A program made the position numbers and the translations under genes. The notes beneath the pieces are model-generated. The model searched no databases. It saw nothing but the letters and a program-made list of their open reading frames with translations, and had not been told where the DNA came from. A DNA stretch of 64,000 nt, taken from positions 9,607 to 73,606 of the forward strand of contig JAYOLL010000018.1 of the NCBI GenBank assembly GCA_038120295.1. The letters are read 5' to 3'. This stretch comes from JAYOEY01 sp038120295 (GTDB lineage Bacteria > Pseudomonadota > Alphaproteobacteria > MPNO01 > UBA2964). This document shows positions 51,464-60,020 of the stretch, one piece after another (position 1 is the stretch's first letter; each line of letters begins with the position of its first letter).

Positions 51464-51913
51464 ATGAATGACGCACCTGCTCCGACCGCGCGTCCGCCGG
51501 TCGTTAAGGCGACCAAGCCGCGTATCCGCCATACGATGCTGCGGGTAAAGGACCTCGACCGGTCGGTCGATTTCTACACCAATGTGATGGGGATGAAAGT
51601 ATTCCGCCGCAGCGACAACGAAGGCGGGAAATATACTGTCGTTTTCATCGGTTACGGGGACGAGAGTACCGATCCGGCGATTGAGCTGACCTATAACTGG
51701 GGCCAGGACGACGGTTACGAGGTCGGCACCGGCTACGGCCACATCGCCATCGGCGTTCCGGATATCTATGGCATCTGCGAGAAGGTCGAGGCCTTCGGCA
51801 TGGAAGTGCCGCGCCCGCCCGGGCCGCTCAAGCACACCGGCCCGAACGGCCCGGTGATTGCCTTCATCCGCGACCCCGATGGCTATTCCATCGAGCTCGG
51901 CGAGCGGGCCTGA
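51464..51913 (+). CDS. Glyoxalase I-like VOC protein
   Basis: 149 aa. It has the glyoxalase I pattern: RIRHTMLRVKDLDRSVDFYT, NEGGKYTVVFIGYGDE, AIELTYNWGQDDGYEVGTGY, GHIAIGVPDIYG and a C-terminal DPDGYSIELGE, with both His and both Glu metal ligands. True lactoylglutathione lyase is plausible. The setting between a dioxygenase (30 bp upstream) and a UbiD decarboxylase (6 bp downstream) suggests instead a pathway-specific lyase or isomerase. The motif-based call is firm; the substrate is open. Confidence 0.88.
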   Translation: MNDAPAPTARPPVVKATKPRIRHTMLRVKDLDRSVDFYTNVMGMKVFRRSDNEGGKYTVVFIGYGDESTDPAIELTYNWGQDDGYEVGTGYGHIAIGVPDIYGICEKVEAFGMEVPRPPGPLKHTGPNGPVIAFIRDPDGYSIELGERA

Positions 51914-51918
51914 CTTCC

Positions 51919-53409
51919 ATGGCGGATACGGCATCGGGGACGATCACGCCGGCCCACAATATCCAGCACCGGTTTCCCTACGAGGATTTGCGCGAGTGGC
52001 TGGCTGAGGCGGAACGGCTCGGCGAACTCAAGCATGTCACGGGCGCCAGCTGGGAGCAGGATATCGGACTCGCGACCACACTGGTCAAATATCGCGACGG
52101 GACGCCGGCGCTGCTGTTCGACGAGATTCCGGGGTGCCGGAAGGGCTTCCGTGTGCTGTCGAATTTCTTCGGCGGCAAGCGCAAGAACATGTCGCTCGGT
52201 TTTCCGACGGACATGGACAAGGTCCAGCTGTCGGAGGCCTGGGCTGAAAAATACTCGCACGAACCCGACGCGCTGATACCGCCCGTCTATGTCGATGACG
52301 GGCCGGTATTCGAAAACATCATGATGGACGACGATGTCGACGTGACGGCTTTTCCGTCGCCCATCTGGCACGAGGACGATGGCGGGCGCTATCTCGGTAC
52401 CGGTTCCTACAACGTCACCCAGGACCCCGACACGGGCTGGTACAATCTCGGGACCTACCGGGTCATGGTGATCGACGACAAGACGGTCGCCTTCAACACG
52501 GCTCCCGGAAAGCACGGGCGCATCCATTTCGAGAAAGCGGCGGCAAGGGGCGAGAAACTGCCAGCCATCATGGTTGTGGGCGGCGATCCGATGGCGTTTC
52601 TGCTGGGCGGTTATGAAGTGCCGCCGGGCGTTTCCGAGTTCGACGTTCTTGGCGGCCTGCGCGGCAAGCCGGTCGAGCTGGTGCGCGGCAAGGTGACCGG
52701 CCTGCCGTTTCCGGCGAACGCCGAGATCGTGCTCGAGGGCTGGGTTCACCCGAGCGAGATGGTGCCCGAAGGTCCGTTCGGCGACTGGTGCGGCAGCTAT
52801 ACCGAGAAGGGCAGGGTGCGGCCGCGTTGCGACGTGAAGGCTATTTATTACCGCAACAATCCGGTGATTCTGGGCTTTCCTCCCCAGCACCTTCCGGACG
52901 AGTTTTCGAGATTTCGCGCAATCACGCGGTCCGCGCTGATGAAGCGAAACATCATCGCCGCCGGCGTGCCCGATGTGAAGGACGTGTGGTGTCACGAGGT
53001 CGGCGGGTCGCGCATGTTGACGGGAGTTTCGATTACCCAGCGCTATCCGGGCCACGCGACCCAGACCGGCCACATCGCGAGCCAGTGTCATGCCGGCGCC
53101 TATGCGGGCAAATGGGTGGTGGTGACGGACGAGGATATCGACGTCACGAACCTTGAAGAGCTGATCTGGGCGGCGCTGATGTGCTGCGATCCGGCGACCG
53201 AGATGGATATTATCAAATCCGCCTGGACTTCGAACGCGGATCCACGCCTGCATCCGGACGACAAGGCCAAGGGTAACGTGACCAATTCGCGATTGATTAT
53301 CGATGCCACCAAGCCGTTTCACTGGCGGGAGCATTTTCCGCAATCGACAAAGCCGCGGCAGGAACTGCTGGATCTGGCGCGGGAAAAATTCAGCCACCTG
53401 CTGGAATGA
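51919..53409 (+). CDS. UbiD-family prFMN-dependent decarboxylase
   Basis: 496 aa. The prFMN/metal segment HEDDGGRYLGTGSYNVTQDP, then TGWYNLGTYR with the catalytic Arg, and the acid motif VPEGPFGDW (Glu and Asp, the E-R-D arrangement seen in UbiD itself) are intact. The metal Glu is in AEIVLEG. UbiD enzymes reversibly decarboxylate aromatic or alpha,beta-unsaturated acids and need prenylated FMN from UbiX, which is not in this window. It differs from the two longer copies at 57711 and 61019. Lactoyl-type VOC and binding-protein genes flank it closely. Confidence 0.93.
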   Translation: MADTASGTITPAHNIQHRFPYEDLREWLAEAERLGELKHVTGASWEQDIGLATTLVKYRDGTPALLFDEIPGCRKGFRVLSNFFGGKRKNMSLGFPTDMDKVQLSEAWAEKYSHEPDALIPPVYVDDGPVFENIMMDDDVDVTAFPSPIWHEDDGGRYLGTGSYNVTQDPDTGWYNLGTYRVMVIDDKTVAFNTAPGKHGRIHFEKAAARGEKLPAIMVVGGDPMAFLLGGYEVPPGVSEFDVLGGLRGKPVELVRGKVTGLPFPANAEIVLEGWVHPSEMVPEGPFGDWCGSYTEKGRVRPRCDVKAIYYRNNPVILGFPPQHLPDEFSRFRAITRSALMKRNIIAAGVPDVKDVWCHEVGGSRMLTGVSITQRYPGHATQTGHIASQCHAGAYAGKWVVVTDEDIDVTNLEELIWAALMCCDPATEMDIIKSAWTSNADPRLHPDDKAKGNVTNSRLIIDATKPFHWREHFPQSTKPRQELLDLAREKFSHLLE

Positions 53410-53441
53410 GCCAGCAGTCAAAAACCTTGAGGGAGGTTGTC

Positions 53442-54485
53442 ATGTCGTTACGCAAGCTAGCATTACTGACCGGGGCGCTCGCCGTCGCCTTGCCGGGGGC
53501 GTCAGTCCTCGCAGACGAGGCCGCCGATTTCTACAAAGGCAAGAATATCGAGATGGCGATCGCCGCCAGCGCGAAAGGGTCCTACAACCAGCATGTCCGC
53601 CTGATCCAGCGGTATCTGACCAAGCATATCGCCGGCAATCCCAACGTCATTGTGAAGTTTTATGCGGGGGCAGGCGGCATCCGCGGCGCCAATCACCTCT
53701 ACAATGTCGGATCGAAGGACGGGCTGACGGTTGGGAACCTGCTGAAGACCATTGCGATTAACGAGGCGATCAAGCGCAAGGGCGTGAAGTACAAGTCGGC
53801 CGAATTCGGCTGGATCATCAGCACCGGGCCTGTCGATTCCGTGCTGGCGCTGATGAAAGACCATACCAAGGTTCGCTCCGTCGACGACGCCCGCAAGATG
53901 GAGGCGGTTCTTGGCTCGACCGGCAAGGGGTCTGCGACTTTTATCGAGCCCACCATCATGAACCAGTTGCTGGGCACCAAGTTCAAGGTCATTACGGGTT
54001 ACAAGGGGCTGGGACCGGTCCACCTGGCGATGGAAAAGGGCGAGGTAGCCGGTCGTTTCGCCTCGGTGGAGAGCCTGCTGTGCTGCAAGAAGCACTGGCT
54101 TGAAGGCAAGCAGCTGGTATTTCTCGCGCAGTCCGGCCTGCGCCGAAACAAGGCGTTCCCCGACGTGCCGCGCATGATCGACCTTGTGAAGAGCGACAAG
54201 GACAAGAAGTTCCTTGAATTCTTCGGCGCAGGTTCGACGCTCGGCCGAATCTACGTAACCCCGCCAGGCGTGCCGAAAGCGCAGCTCGCGGCTCTTCGCG
54301 AAGGCTTCTGGAAAGCGGCGAACGACCCGGCCTACGTCGAGGAAATGAAGAAGGGCGGTCTCGAATGGGACCCGATGAAAGGCGAGGAAGCGAAGAAACT
54401 CGCCCTTCTGACGCTTGATGCATCGCAGGAGACGATCGCGCGGGCGCGCAAGGTCATGGGCACCGGCAAAAAGAAAAAGAAGTAG
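53442..54485 (+). CDS. TctC/Bug-type periplasmic solute-binding protein (orphan)
   Basis: 347 aa. The signal peptide is LALLTGALAVALPGASVLA. The mature part follows the Bug/TctC pattern: DFYKGKNIEMAIAASAKGSY, NPNVIVKFYAGAGGIRGANH, LYNVGSKDGLTVG and RIYVTPPGVPKAQLAALREG. These proteins deliver carboxylates to TctAB-type transporters, but no tctA or tctB is visible here. It ends with a lysine-rich tail (GTGKKKKK). ATG 53442 has GGGAGG 7 bp upstream; the ATG at 53406 overlapping the ubiD stop is weaker. Confidence 0.88.
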   Translation: MSLRKLALLTGALAVALPGASVLADEAADFYKGKNIEMAIAASAKGSYNQHVRLIQRYLTKHIAGNPNVIVKFYAGAGGIRGANHLYNVGSKDGLTVGNLLKTIAINEAIKRKGVKYKSAEFGWIISTGPVDSVLALMKDHTKVRSVDDARKMEAVLGSTGKGSATFIEPTIMNQLLGTKFKVITGYKGLGPVHLAMEKGEVAGRFASVESLLCCKKHWLEGKQLVFLAQSGLRRNKAFPDVPRMIDLVKSDKDKKFLEFFGAGSTLGRIYVTPPGVPKAQLAALREGFWKAANDPAYVEEMKKGGLEWDPMKGEEAKKLALLTLDASQETIARARKVMGTGKKKKK

Positions 54486-54496
54486 CAACAGGGTAA

Positions 54497-54521
54497 GGGC
54501 GGCCGGGGTATCCGGTCGCCC
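54497..54521 (+). promoter_or_regulatory. Intercistronic stem-loop after the binding-protein gene
   Basis: GGGCGGCCGG (54497-54506) pairs with CCGGTCGCCC (54512-54521) with one G-U pair. There is no T run. Hairpins at this place often protect the abundant binding-protein mRNA from 3' decay; that role is inferred. Confidence 0.55.
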
Positions 54522-54541
54522 ATATACCGAGAGGGACGGAA

Positions 54542-55303
54542 ATGGGTGTTCTCGACGGCAGGGTGGCGATCGTCACGGGAGGCGCGCAGGGGATCGGCGC
54601 GGCCTATTGCAAGCGTCTTGCGCAGGAAGGTGCGAAGATCGTAGTGGCAGACGTAGTGGACGGATCGGGCGTCGTCGGCGTGATTGAACAGTCGGGCGGC
54701 GAGGCGATATTCGTCGAGACCGATGTCGCCGATGAGCAATCCAATTTCGACATGGTGGCGGAAACCGTGAAGGCGTTCGGCAAGGTCGATATCCTCGTCG
54801 CCAATGCAGGGCTCTATACCCATCTGGGGCGTCAGAAGGCGACCGAGATCACCGTCGAGGACTGGGATCGGGTGCAGGCCGTCAACGTCAAGGGCGTCTG
54901 GCTGTCGGCCAAGGCGGCGATCCCCGAAATGCAGAAACAGGGCTACGGCAAGATCGTCAATATTGCGTCCTCGGTATCGATCAAGGGCGCCCCGACCATC
55001 GCCCATTACGGCGCCTCCAAGGCGGCGGTGCTCGGCATCACGCATTCGATGGCGGCGGAGTTTGGCGATGACGGGATCTGCATCAACGCCATCGCGCCGG
55101 GCCCGACGGATACCGAAACGGGCCGCGCCATTGAAACAGACGCCGACCGCGCCCGGCGCGAAAAGAGCGCTCAGAACAGAGCCATCAAGCGTACCGGACA
55201 GCCGGAGGACCTGGTCGGACTTTGCGTCTTCCTTGCATCCCCCGCCAGCGACTTCATGACCGGCCAGACCGTCGTCGTCGATGGCGGCGGCGTGATGTGG
55301 TGA
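54542..55303 (+). CDS. Short-chain dehydrogenase/reductase
   Basis: 253 aa classical SDR. The NAD(P) motif is TGGAQGIG, NAG is present, the catalytic Ser is in IASSVSIKG and Tyr-Lys in HYGASKAA. PGPTDTETG is the usual substrate-loop entry. An acidic residue ends beta2 (VVADVVDG), which favours NAD(H). It is one of four related SDRs within 9.2 kb and is followed 4 bp later by another. The substrate is probably a hydroxy or keto intermediate of the cluster's pathway (inference). Confidence 0.93.
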   Translation: MGVLDGRVAIVTGGAQGIGAAYCKRLAQEGAKIVVADVVDGSGVVGVIEQSGGEAIFVETDVADEQSNFDMVAETVKAFGKVDILVANAGLYTHLGRQKATEITVEDWDRVQAVNVKGVWLSAKAAIPEMQKQGYGKIVNIASSVSIKGAPTIAHYGASKAAVLGITHSMAAEFGDDGICINAIAPGPTDTETGRAIETDADRARREKSAQNRAIKRTGQPEDLVGLCVFLASPASDFMTGQTVVVDGGGVMW

Positions 55304-55307
55304 TGTG

Positions 55308-56069
55308 ATGGGAAGGCTCGACGGCAGGGTAGCCATTGTCACCGGCGGCGCGCGCAGCATCGGCGCTGCCTTCGCAAAGGGCATGGCGGCGGAAGGGGCG
55401 AAGATCGTGATCGCCGATATCGATTCGGCGGACGACGTTCTTGGCATTATCAGGCAGGCCGGCGGCGAAGCGATGGCAGTGCCGACGGATGTCACCGACG
55501 AAGCGTCCTGCGAGAACATGGTGGCGGAGACGGTCGGCGCGTACGGCAAGCTCGACATTCTTGTCGCCAATGCAGGCCTCTGGGTGCATCTGGAACGACA
55601 GAATGCGCTCGAAATCGATACCGAGACCTGGGACCGGGTCATGTCGGTCAATATCCGGGGTGTCTGGCTGTCCGCAAAGGCCGCCATTCCGGCGATGCAG
55701 GCGAACGGCTACGGCAAGATCATCAACATGACCTCGGGACGGGCCTTCAAGGGCGGTGTCGGTATGTTGCATTACGACGCGTCGAAAGGCGCGATCATAT
55801 CGATGACACGGTCGCTTGCCCGGGAATGGGGCGATGCCGGCATTCGCGTCAATGCTATCGCTCCGGGGGCAGTCGATACGGAGATCAGCCTGGCGCTGGC
55901 TGACGATGCACAGCGTGCCCGGCGCGAAAAGACTCCGCAGACGCGCGCGCTCAAGCGTGCCGAAGGGCCCGAGGATCTGGTTGGCACCTGCCTATATCTT
56001 GCATCGGGTGCGAGCGATTTCATGTCCGGCAACACCATCGTCGTCGATGGCGGGGCGGAATTCTGGTAG
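55308..56069 (+). CDS. Short-chain dehydrogenase/reductase with variant nucleotide motif
   Basis: 253 aa. The cofactor motif reads TGGARSIG, so Ser replaces the middle Gly of TGxxxGxG. NAG, Ser in MTSGRAFKGG and Tyr-Lys in LHYDASKGA are intact. ATG 55308 is used; a GTG at 55305 is in frame. It is closely related to the SDRs at 54542, 56869 and 62955. The Ser substitution occurs in some SDRs and need not abolish activity. Confidence 0.92.
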   Translation: MGRLDGRVAIVTGGARSIGAAFAKGMAAEGAKIVIADIDSADDVLGIIRQAGGEAMAVPTDVTDEASCENMVAETVGAYGKLDILVANAGLWVHLERQNALEIDTETWDRVMSVNIRGVWLSAKAAIPAMQANGYGKIINMTSGRAFKGGVGMLHYDASKGAIISMTRSLAREWGDAGIRVNAIAPGAVDTEISLALADDAQRARREKTPQTRALKRAEGPEDLVGTCLYLASGASDFMSGNTIVVDGGAEFW

Positions 56070-56079
56070 GAACCGGGAA

Positions 56080-56850
56080 ATGGTTTCCTACACCGATTAC
56101 GAACCGGTTCCGCCGCGCGCACGGCTTGGGTTTATCATTCCGTCCTCCAACCGGATGGTCGAGCCGCAGGTGCAGCATTTCTGCCCGGACGGCGTTGTGC
56201 CGCATTTCAACCGGATCGGCATGACCAATCGCCACAAGGCGCCTCTGGAGGTGCTTCAACCCCGTATCGTAGAGGTGGCGGAACTCCTGGCGGATTCGAA
56301 GGTCGACGTGATCGTGCTGCAATGCACCGGCACATCGATGAGCGGCGGCGTCGATCCTGAAAAGGAAATCATCCAGGCGATGGCGCAGGCGACCGGACGC
56401 CCCGCCATTTCCACCGCGTCGTCGCTGATGGCGGCGCTGGCGGCGGTCGATGCCAACCGCATCGTTTTCATTTCGGAATCGCCCGCGGATCATCATGCCG
56501 AAAAGGAAGCCTATATGCGGGAAGCCGGGCTAGATATCGCTGCCAGCAAGGGGATGGGCCTGCCGAGAAGCGATGTCTATTGCGTGACGCCGCCGGAATA
56601 CTGGTTCGATTGCGTCGCCGAAATGCAGGACGACTCGGTCGACGCCTATTTCGTGAGCTGCGCCAACATCCACGCAACCTATGTTATTGAAAAGCTGGAA
56701 GAACGGCTCGATCGGCCGGTGCTGACCAGTAATCAGGTGGCTTTGTGGTGCGCGCTCCGGACGGCGGGCATCGATGACGACATTCCGGCACTGGGACGGC
56801 TGTTCAGGACCGGACTCAATACACAGGTAGCCGCAAGCGCGGCGGAGTAA
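56080..56850 (+). CDS. Maleate isomerase / arylmalonate decarboxylase-family enzyme (Asp/Glu racemase fold)
   Basis: 256 aa. ARLGFIIPSSNRMVEPQVQH is the maleate isomerase/AMDase opening. The two catalytic cysteines are C82 in VIVLQCTGTSMSGG and C194 in YFVSCANIH, the spacing of maleate cis-trans isomerases. Family members isomerise maleate to fumarate or decarboxylate aryl malonates without cofactors. It sits between two SDR genes 10 and 18 bp away. The reaction is uncertain between isomerase and decarboxylase. Confidence 0.88.
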   Translation: MVSYTDYEPVPPRARLGFIIPSSNRMVEPQVQHFCPDGVVPHFNRIGMTNRHKAPLEVLQPRIVEVAELLADSKVDVIVLQCTGTSMSGGVDPEKEIIQAMAQATGRPAISTASSLMAALAAVDANRIVFISESPADHHAEKEAYMREAGLDIAASKGMGLPRSDVYCVTPPEYWFDCVAEMQDDSVDAYFVSCANIHATYVIEKLEERLDRPVLTSNQVALWCALRTAGIDDDIPALGRLFRTGLNTQVAASAAE

Positions 56851-56868
56851 CGAAAGAGGAAATTGGGT

Positions 56869-57627
56869 ATGGGCAGGGTTGAAGGCCGGGTTGCGATCGT
56901 GACGGGCGCTGCACAGGGGCTGGGCGCGACCTATGCGCGGGCGCTGGCGGCGGAAGGTGCGAAAATTGTCATCGCCGACCGGGATTCGGGAGAGGCTGTG
57001 GCCGAGGAAATTCGCGGGGCGGGTGGGGAGGCCATCGACGTGCCGACCGATGTTTCCAGCGAGGCGGCGACCGAGGCAATGGTGGCAAAGGCGGTCGAGG
57101 CGTTCGGCCGCGTCGATGTCCTGGTCAACAACGCTGCCATCTTTACCGCCGTCGAGCGCAAGCCCTTTACCGAAATCCCGGTCGAAGAGTGGGACCTGAT
57201 GCACGACGTGAACGTGAAGGGCACCTGGCTGTGCTGCAAGGCGGCCGTGCCGGAGATGCGAAAGAACGGATACGGCAAGATCGTCAATATTTCGACTAGC
57301 CGGTTTTTCCAGGGAGTGCCGTTCTTCCTGCATTACGATTCGACCAAGGGCGCGATCATCGGCATTACGCGCTCGCTGTGCCGCGAGTTGGGCGACGACA
57401 ATATCTGCGTCAACTGCATCGCTCCGGGATCCACGCTGAGCGAGAACGTAGTCAAGCGCACCAACTGGATGGGCAGCGGCAAGGCGGCGCAGCTCGCCAA
57501 CCGGTCGCTCAAGCGCGAGGAATTTCCCGAGGACCTGGTCGGCGCGGTGCTTTTCCTATCCTCCGCCGAAAGCGATTTCGTGACCGGCCAGACTTTGCTG
57601 ATCGATGGCGGGATCACCGCGCATTGA
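56869..57627 (+). CDS. Short-chain dehydrogenase/reductase
   Basis: 252 aa. The cofactor motif is TGAAQGLG, NNAA follows, the catalytic Ser lies in ISTSRFFQG and Tyr-Lys in HYDSTKGA. The Asp after beta2 (IADRDSG) suggests NAD(H). ATG 56869 has AGAGGA 11 bp upstream; TTG 56863 is in frame but unlikely. It is most like the SDR at 62955 (shared VERxxFxxIPxxEWD). Confidence 0.93.
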   Translation: MGRVEGRVAIVTGAAQGLGATYARALAAEGAKIVIADRDSGEAVAEEIRGAGGEAIDVPTDVSSEAATEAMVAKAVEAFGRVDVLVNNAAIFTAVERKPFTEIPVEEWDLMHDVNVKGTWLCCKAAVPEMRKNGYGKIVNISTSRFFQGVPFFLHYDSTKGAIIGITRSLCRELGDDNICVNCIAPGSTLSENVVKRTNWMGSGKAAQLANRSLKREEFPEDLVGAVLFLSSAESDFVTGQTLLIDGGITAH

Positions 57628-57646
57628 TCTGTAGGGCTGCCCTCCC

Positions 57647-57675
57647 TTGGCGCGGCCTGTCGGCTGCGCTATAGC
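57647..57675 (+). promoter_or_regulatory. Predicted promoter before ubiD at 57711
   Basis: TTGGCG (57647-57652) and TATAGC (57670-57675) are 17 bp apart in the 83-bp gap before the GTG start. No palindrome overlaps it. Confidence 0.45.
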
Positions 57676-57710
57676 TGTCGCGAAATCCATCATAGAAGAG
57701 GCATTGAACC

Positions 57711-59375
57711 GTGGCGACCAAGGTAAAGTCTGACTCCGGGCGTACGCTTGCGCGGAACTACCCCGATCTGCACGATCATCTCGATACGCTGGAGAAGGAA
57801 GGCCTGCTGGTCAGGGTCGACCGGGAGATCAACAAGGATACCGAGCTTCACCCGCTGGTGCGCTGGCAGTTTCGCGGCGGGATCGAGGAAAAGGACCGCA
57901 AGGCCTTCCTGTTTACCAACGTCGTCGACTCCAAGGGCCACAAGTTCGATATCCCTGTCGCGGTCGGCGTTCTCGCCGCTAACCGCCGGATTTACGCGAT
58001 CGGCATGGGATGCCCTGTCGAGAAGGTTGAACAGCAATGGCGGGATGCCATCGCGAACCCGGTCAAGCCCAAAGAGGTTTCGTCGGACGAGGCGCCGTGC
58101 CACGAGGTCATCATCGAAGGCAAGGACCTCGATGTGGACTGGAATGCGCTCGATGCGCTGCCGGTGCCGATTTCGACGCCGGGCTGGGATGTCGGGCCGG
58201 TCGCCACGCTGACCCAGTACGTTACGCGCGATCCCGATACCGGGCTCCAGAACATGGGGAATTATCGCGCCCAGGTGAAATCGCCCAAACGGATGGGGAT
58301 GAACCCGTCGCTGGAGCTGCGCCCCGGCATCTATATCCACTGGGAAAAGATGAAGAAGCGCGGCGAGAAACTGCCCGCCGCCGTCGTGCTGGGCGCGCCG
58401 CCCGCGGTGACCTTCACCGCCGCGCAGAAGCTGCCCGAGACGATGGAAGAGCTGTGGGTCGCCGGCGGCCTGGTGAATGCCCCGATCAACGCCGTTAAGG
58501 CCCGTACCGTGGACCTGATGGTGCCCGCCGAGGCCGAAATCGTGATCGAAGGTCTGATCGATACCGAACTGCTGGAACCGGAGGCCCCGTTCGGCGAGAG
58601 CCATGGCCATGTGAACCTGCAGGAATTCAACGCCTATATGGACGTTACCTGCATCACGCGGCGCTCGGACGCGGTGCTGACCTCGATTATCTCGCAGGTC
58701 ACGCCGTCGGAAAGCTCCTGCATCAAGCAGGTCGCGTACGAGACCATCTTCCTCAACCATCTGCGCGATGCGCTCGGCGTAAAGGGTGTCAAGCGGGTTG
58801 CGCTGCATGAGCCGCTCACCAACATACGCAAGGTCGTCGCCGTGGTATGCGAACGCGACATGCCGACAACCGAGGTCTGGCGCGCGCTCTACGGCGCGGC
58901 GACCCTGTTGCGCGCCGGCGGCAAGTTCGTGATCGCCGTCAATGACGATATCGACCCGCAGAACGCCGATGCGCTGCTCTGGGCGATGGCGTATCGCTGC
59001 AATCCGATCCTCGACATGCAGGTGCTGCCGCACCGCGACCAGGGGCACGGGCCGCGGTCGAAGCGCAATAATGGCGAGGACGGCTCGGTTCTCTACGATG
59101 CCACGCTCAAGGAGAACTTCCCGCCGATTTCCCTGCCCAAGCGCGAATTCATGGAAAACGCCAAGGAAATCTGGGAAGAGCTCGACCTGCCGCCGCTGAA
59201 GCCGCAGGAACCCTGGTTCGGCTATTCGCTGGGCGAGTGGGAGGACCAGTTCGACGAGGCCGCCGACATGGCCGTCAAGTCGGAATACTGGGAATACGGC
59301 AAGCGCATCGCCCAGCGCCGCCGTTCCGATGTGCCGATGAACACCGAAGTCCGAGACGTCGACGAGACGAAATAG
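57711..59375 (+). CDS. UbiD-family prFMN-dependent decarboxylase (long form)
   Basis: 554 aa, longer than typical UbiD. The prFMN and catalytic elements are TGLQNMGNYRAQVKSP (Arg), the metal Glu in AEIVIEG and EPEAPFGESHGHVNLQEFNA, an E-R-E set with Ala in place of the Gly after the first Glu. The opening REINKDTELHPLVRWQFRGG is shared with the copy at 61019. The C-terminal ~60 residues (LPPLKPQEPWFGYSLGEWED and the tail) extend beyond the usual family end. It starts at GTG 57711. The substrate is unknown. Confidence 0.92.
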   Translation: MATKVKSDSGRTLARNYPDLHDHLDTLEKEGLLVRVDREINKDTELHPLVRWQFRGGIEEKDRKAFLFTNVVDSKGHKFDIPVAVGVLAANRRIYAIGMGCPVEKVEQQWRDAIANPVKPKEVSSDEAPCHEVIIEGKDLDVDWNALDALPVPISTPGWDVGPVATLTQYVTRDPDTGLQNMGNYRAQVKSPKRMGMNPSLELRPGIYIHWEKMKKRGEKLPAAVVLGAPPAVTFTAAQKLPETMEELWVAGGLVNAPINAVKARTVDLMVPAEAEIVIEGLIDTELLEPEAPFGESHGHVNLQEFNAYMDVTCITRRSDAVLTSIISQVTPSESSCIKQVAYETIFLNHLRDALGVKGVKRVALHEPLTNIRKVVAVVCERDMPTTEVWRALYGAATLLRAGGKFVIAVNDDIDPQNADALLWAMAYRCNPILDMQVLPHRDQGHGPRSKRNNGEDGSVLYDATLKENFPPISLPKREFMENAKEIWEELDLPPLKPQEPWFGYSLGEWEDQFDEAADMAVKSEYWEYGKRIAQRRRSDVPMNTEVRDVDETK

Positions 59376-59382
59376 GACGCCG

Positions 59383-59934
59383 ATGGCCGGTTTCCGGCAC
59401 CTGGGAGCGCTGGTCTGTCTTCTGGCCCTGCTGGGGTGCGCCGGTAACGCACCCGACCGACCGGAAAAGGCTAGATTCGAAGCGGATTACGCGTCCTACT
59501 GGGCGGACAGAGAAGAGCTTTACAGGGAAGGTTCATCTCCGCGTTCGCGCGGGGCGCTGGGGGCTCTGAGCGCCTTTCGCGAGACCCGGCCCGAAAACGC
59601 TCCCTATCGGGAGCTTGAGATCTGGCTCCGTCGCCGCCATGCAGCGCACCGGGCCCGCCTTCTCAAGGCCGGGCTGACTGATGAGAAAATCAACGCTCTG
59701 ATTGCCGGAAATGCGGAAAACGGGTCTGCCGCAGGAGAGCGGTCTGTCGATTACAATATCGGCGCACTGGCCGAAACACGGCGGCTGTATGGAGAGGTCG
59801 CCCGGATGAAGAGCGGAACGCCGCCGGAGGATGAGGCAGGGGCGGGGGCGCTGCAGCCGCCCGTCATTCCCGGCGCGTACCAGCCTCTTGTTCGTGGCGT
59901 CCTGTCGGGTGTCGGCAACGTGTTGGGGTTCTGA
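59383..59934 (+). CDS. Small outer-membrane-type lipoprotein, unknown function
   Basis: 183 aa. The signal peptide ends in LLGC at residue 19. The mature part is charged and helical (RFEADYASYWADREELYREG, LEIWLRRRHAAHRARLLKAG), with a Pro/Gly-rich C-terminus. No known domain is recognised. It follows the ubiD gene by 7 bp, but its envelope nature is unlike the catabolic neighbours. Confidence 0.7.
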   Translation: MAGFRHLGALVCLLALLGCAGNAPDRPEKARFEADYASYWADREELYREGSSPRSRGALGALSAFRETRPENAPYRELEIWLRRRHAAHRARLLKAGLTDEKINALIAGNAENGSAAGERSVDYNIGALAETRRLYGEVARMKSGTPPEDEAGAGALQPPVIPGAYQPLVRGVLSGVGNVLGF

Positions 59935-60020
59935 ATTTTTGGGGCTCACGGAAGGTTTACTTTCCGACCGTTCCGTTTTTACCCATCTCGGAGTTGCGAC
60001 GAAAAGCCAGGAGGATCGAG

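Noticed and set aside
51883..53421. 512-codon minus-strand frame opposite ubiD, and similar long antisense frames opposite the other ubiD genes
   Set aside because: Codon-phase artefact of GC-rich coding sequence; composition is rich in Arg and His and no domain is recognised.
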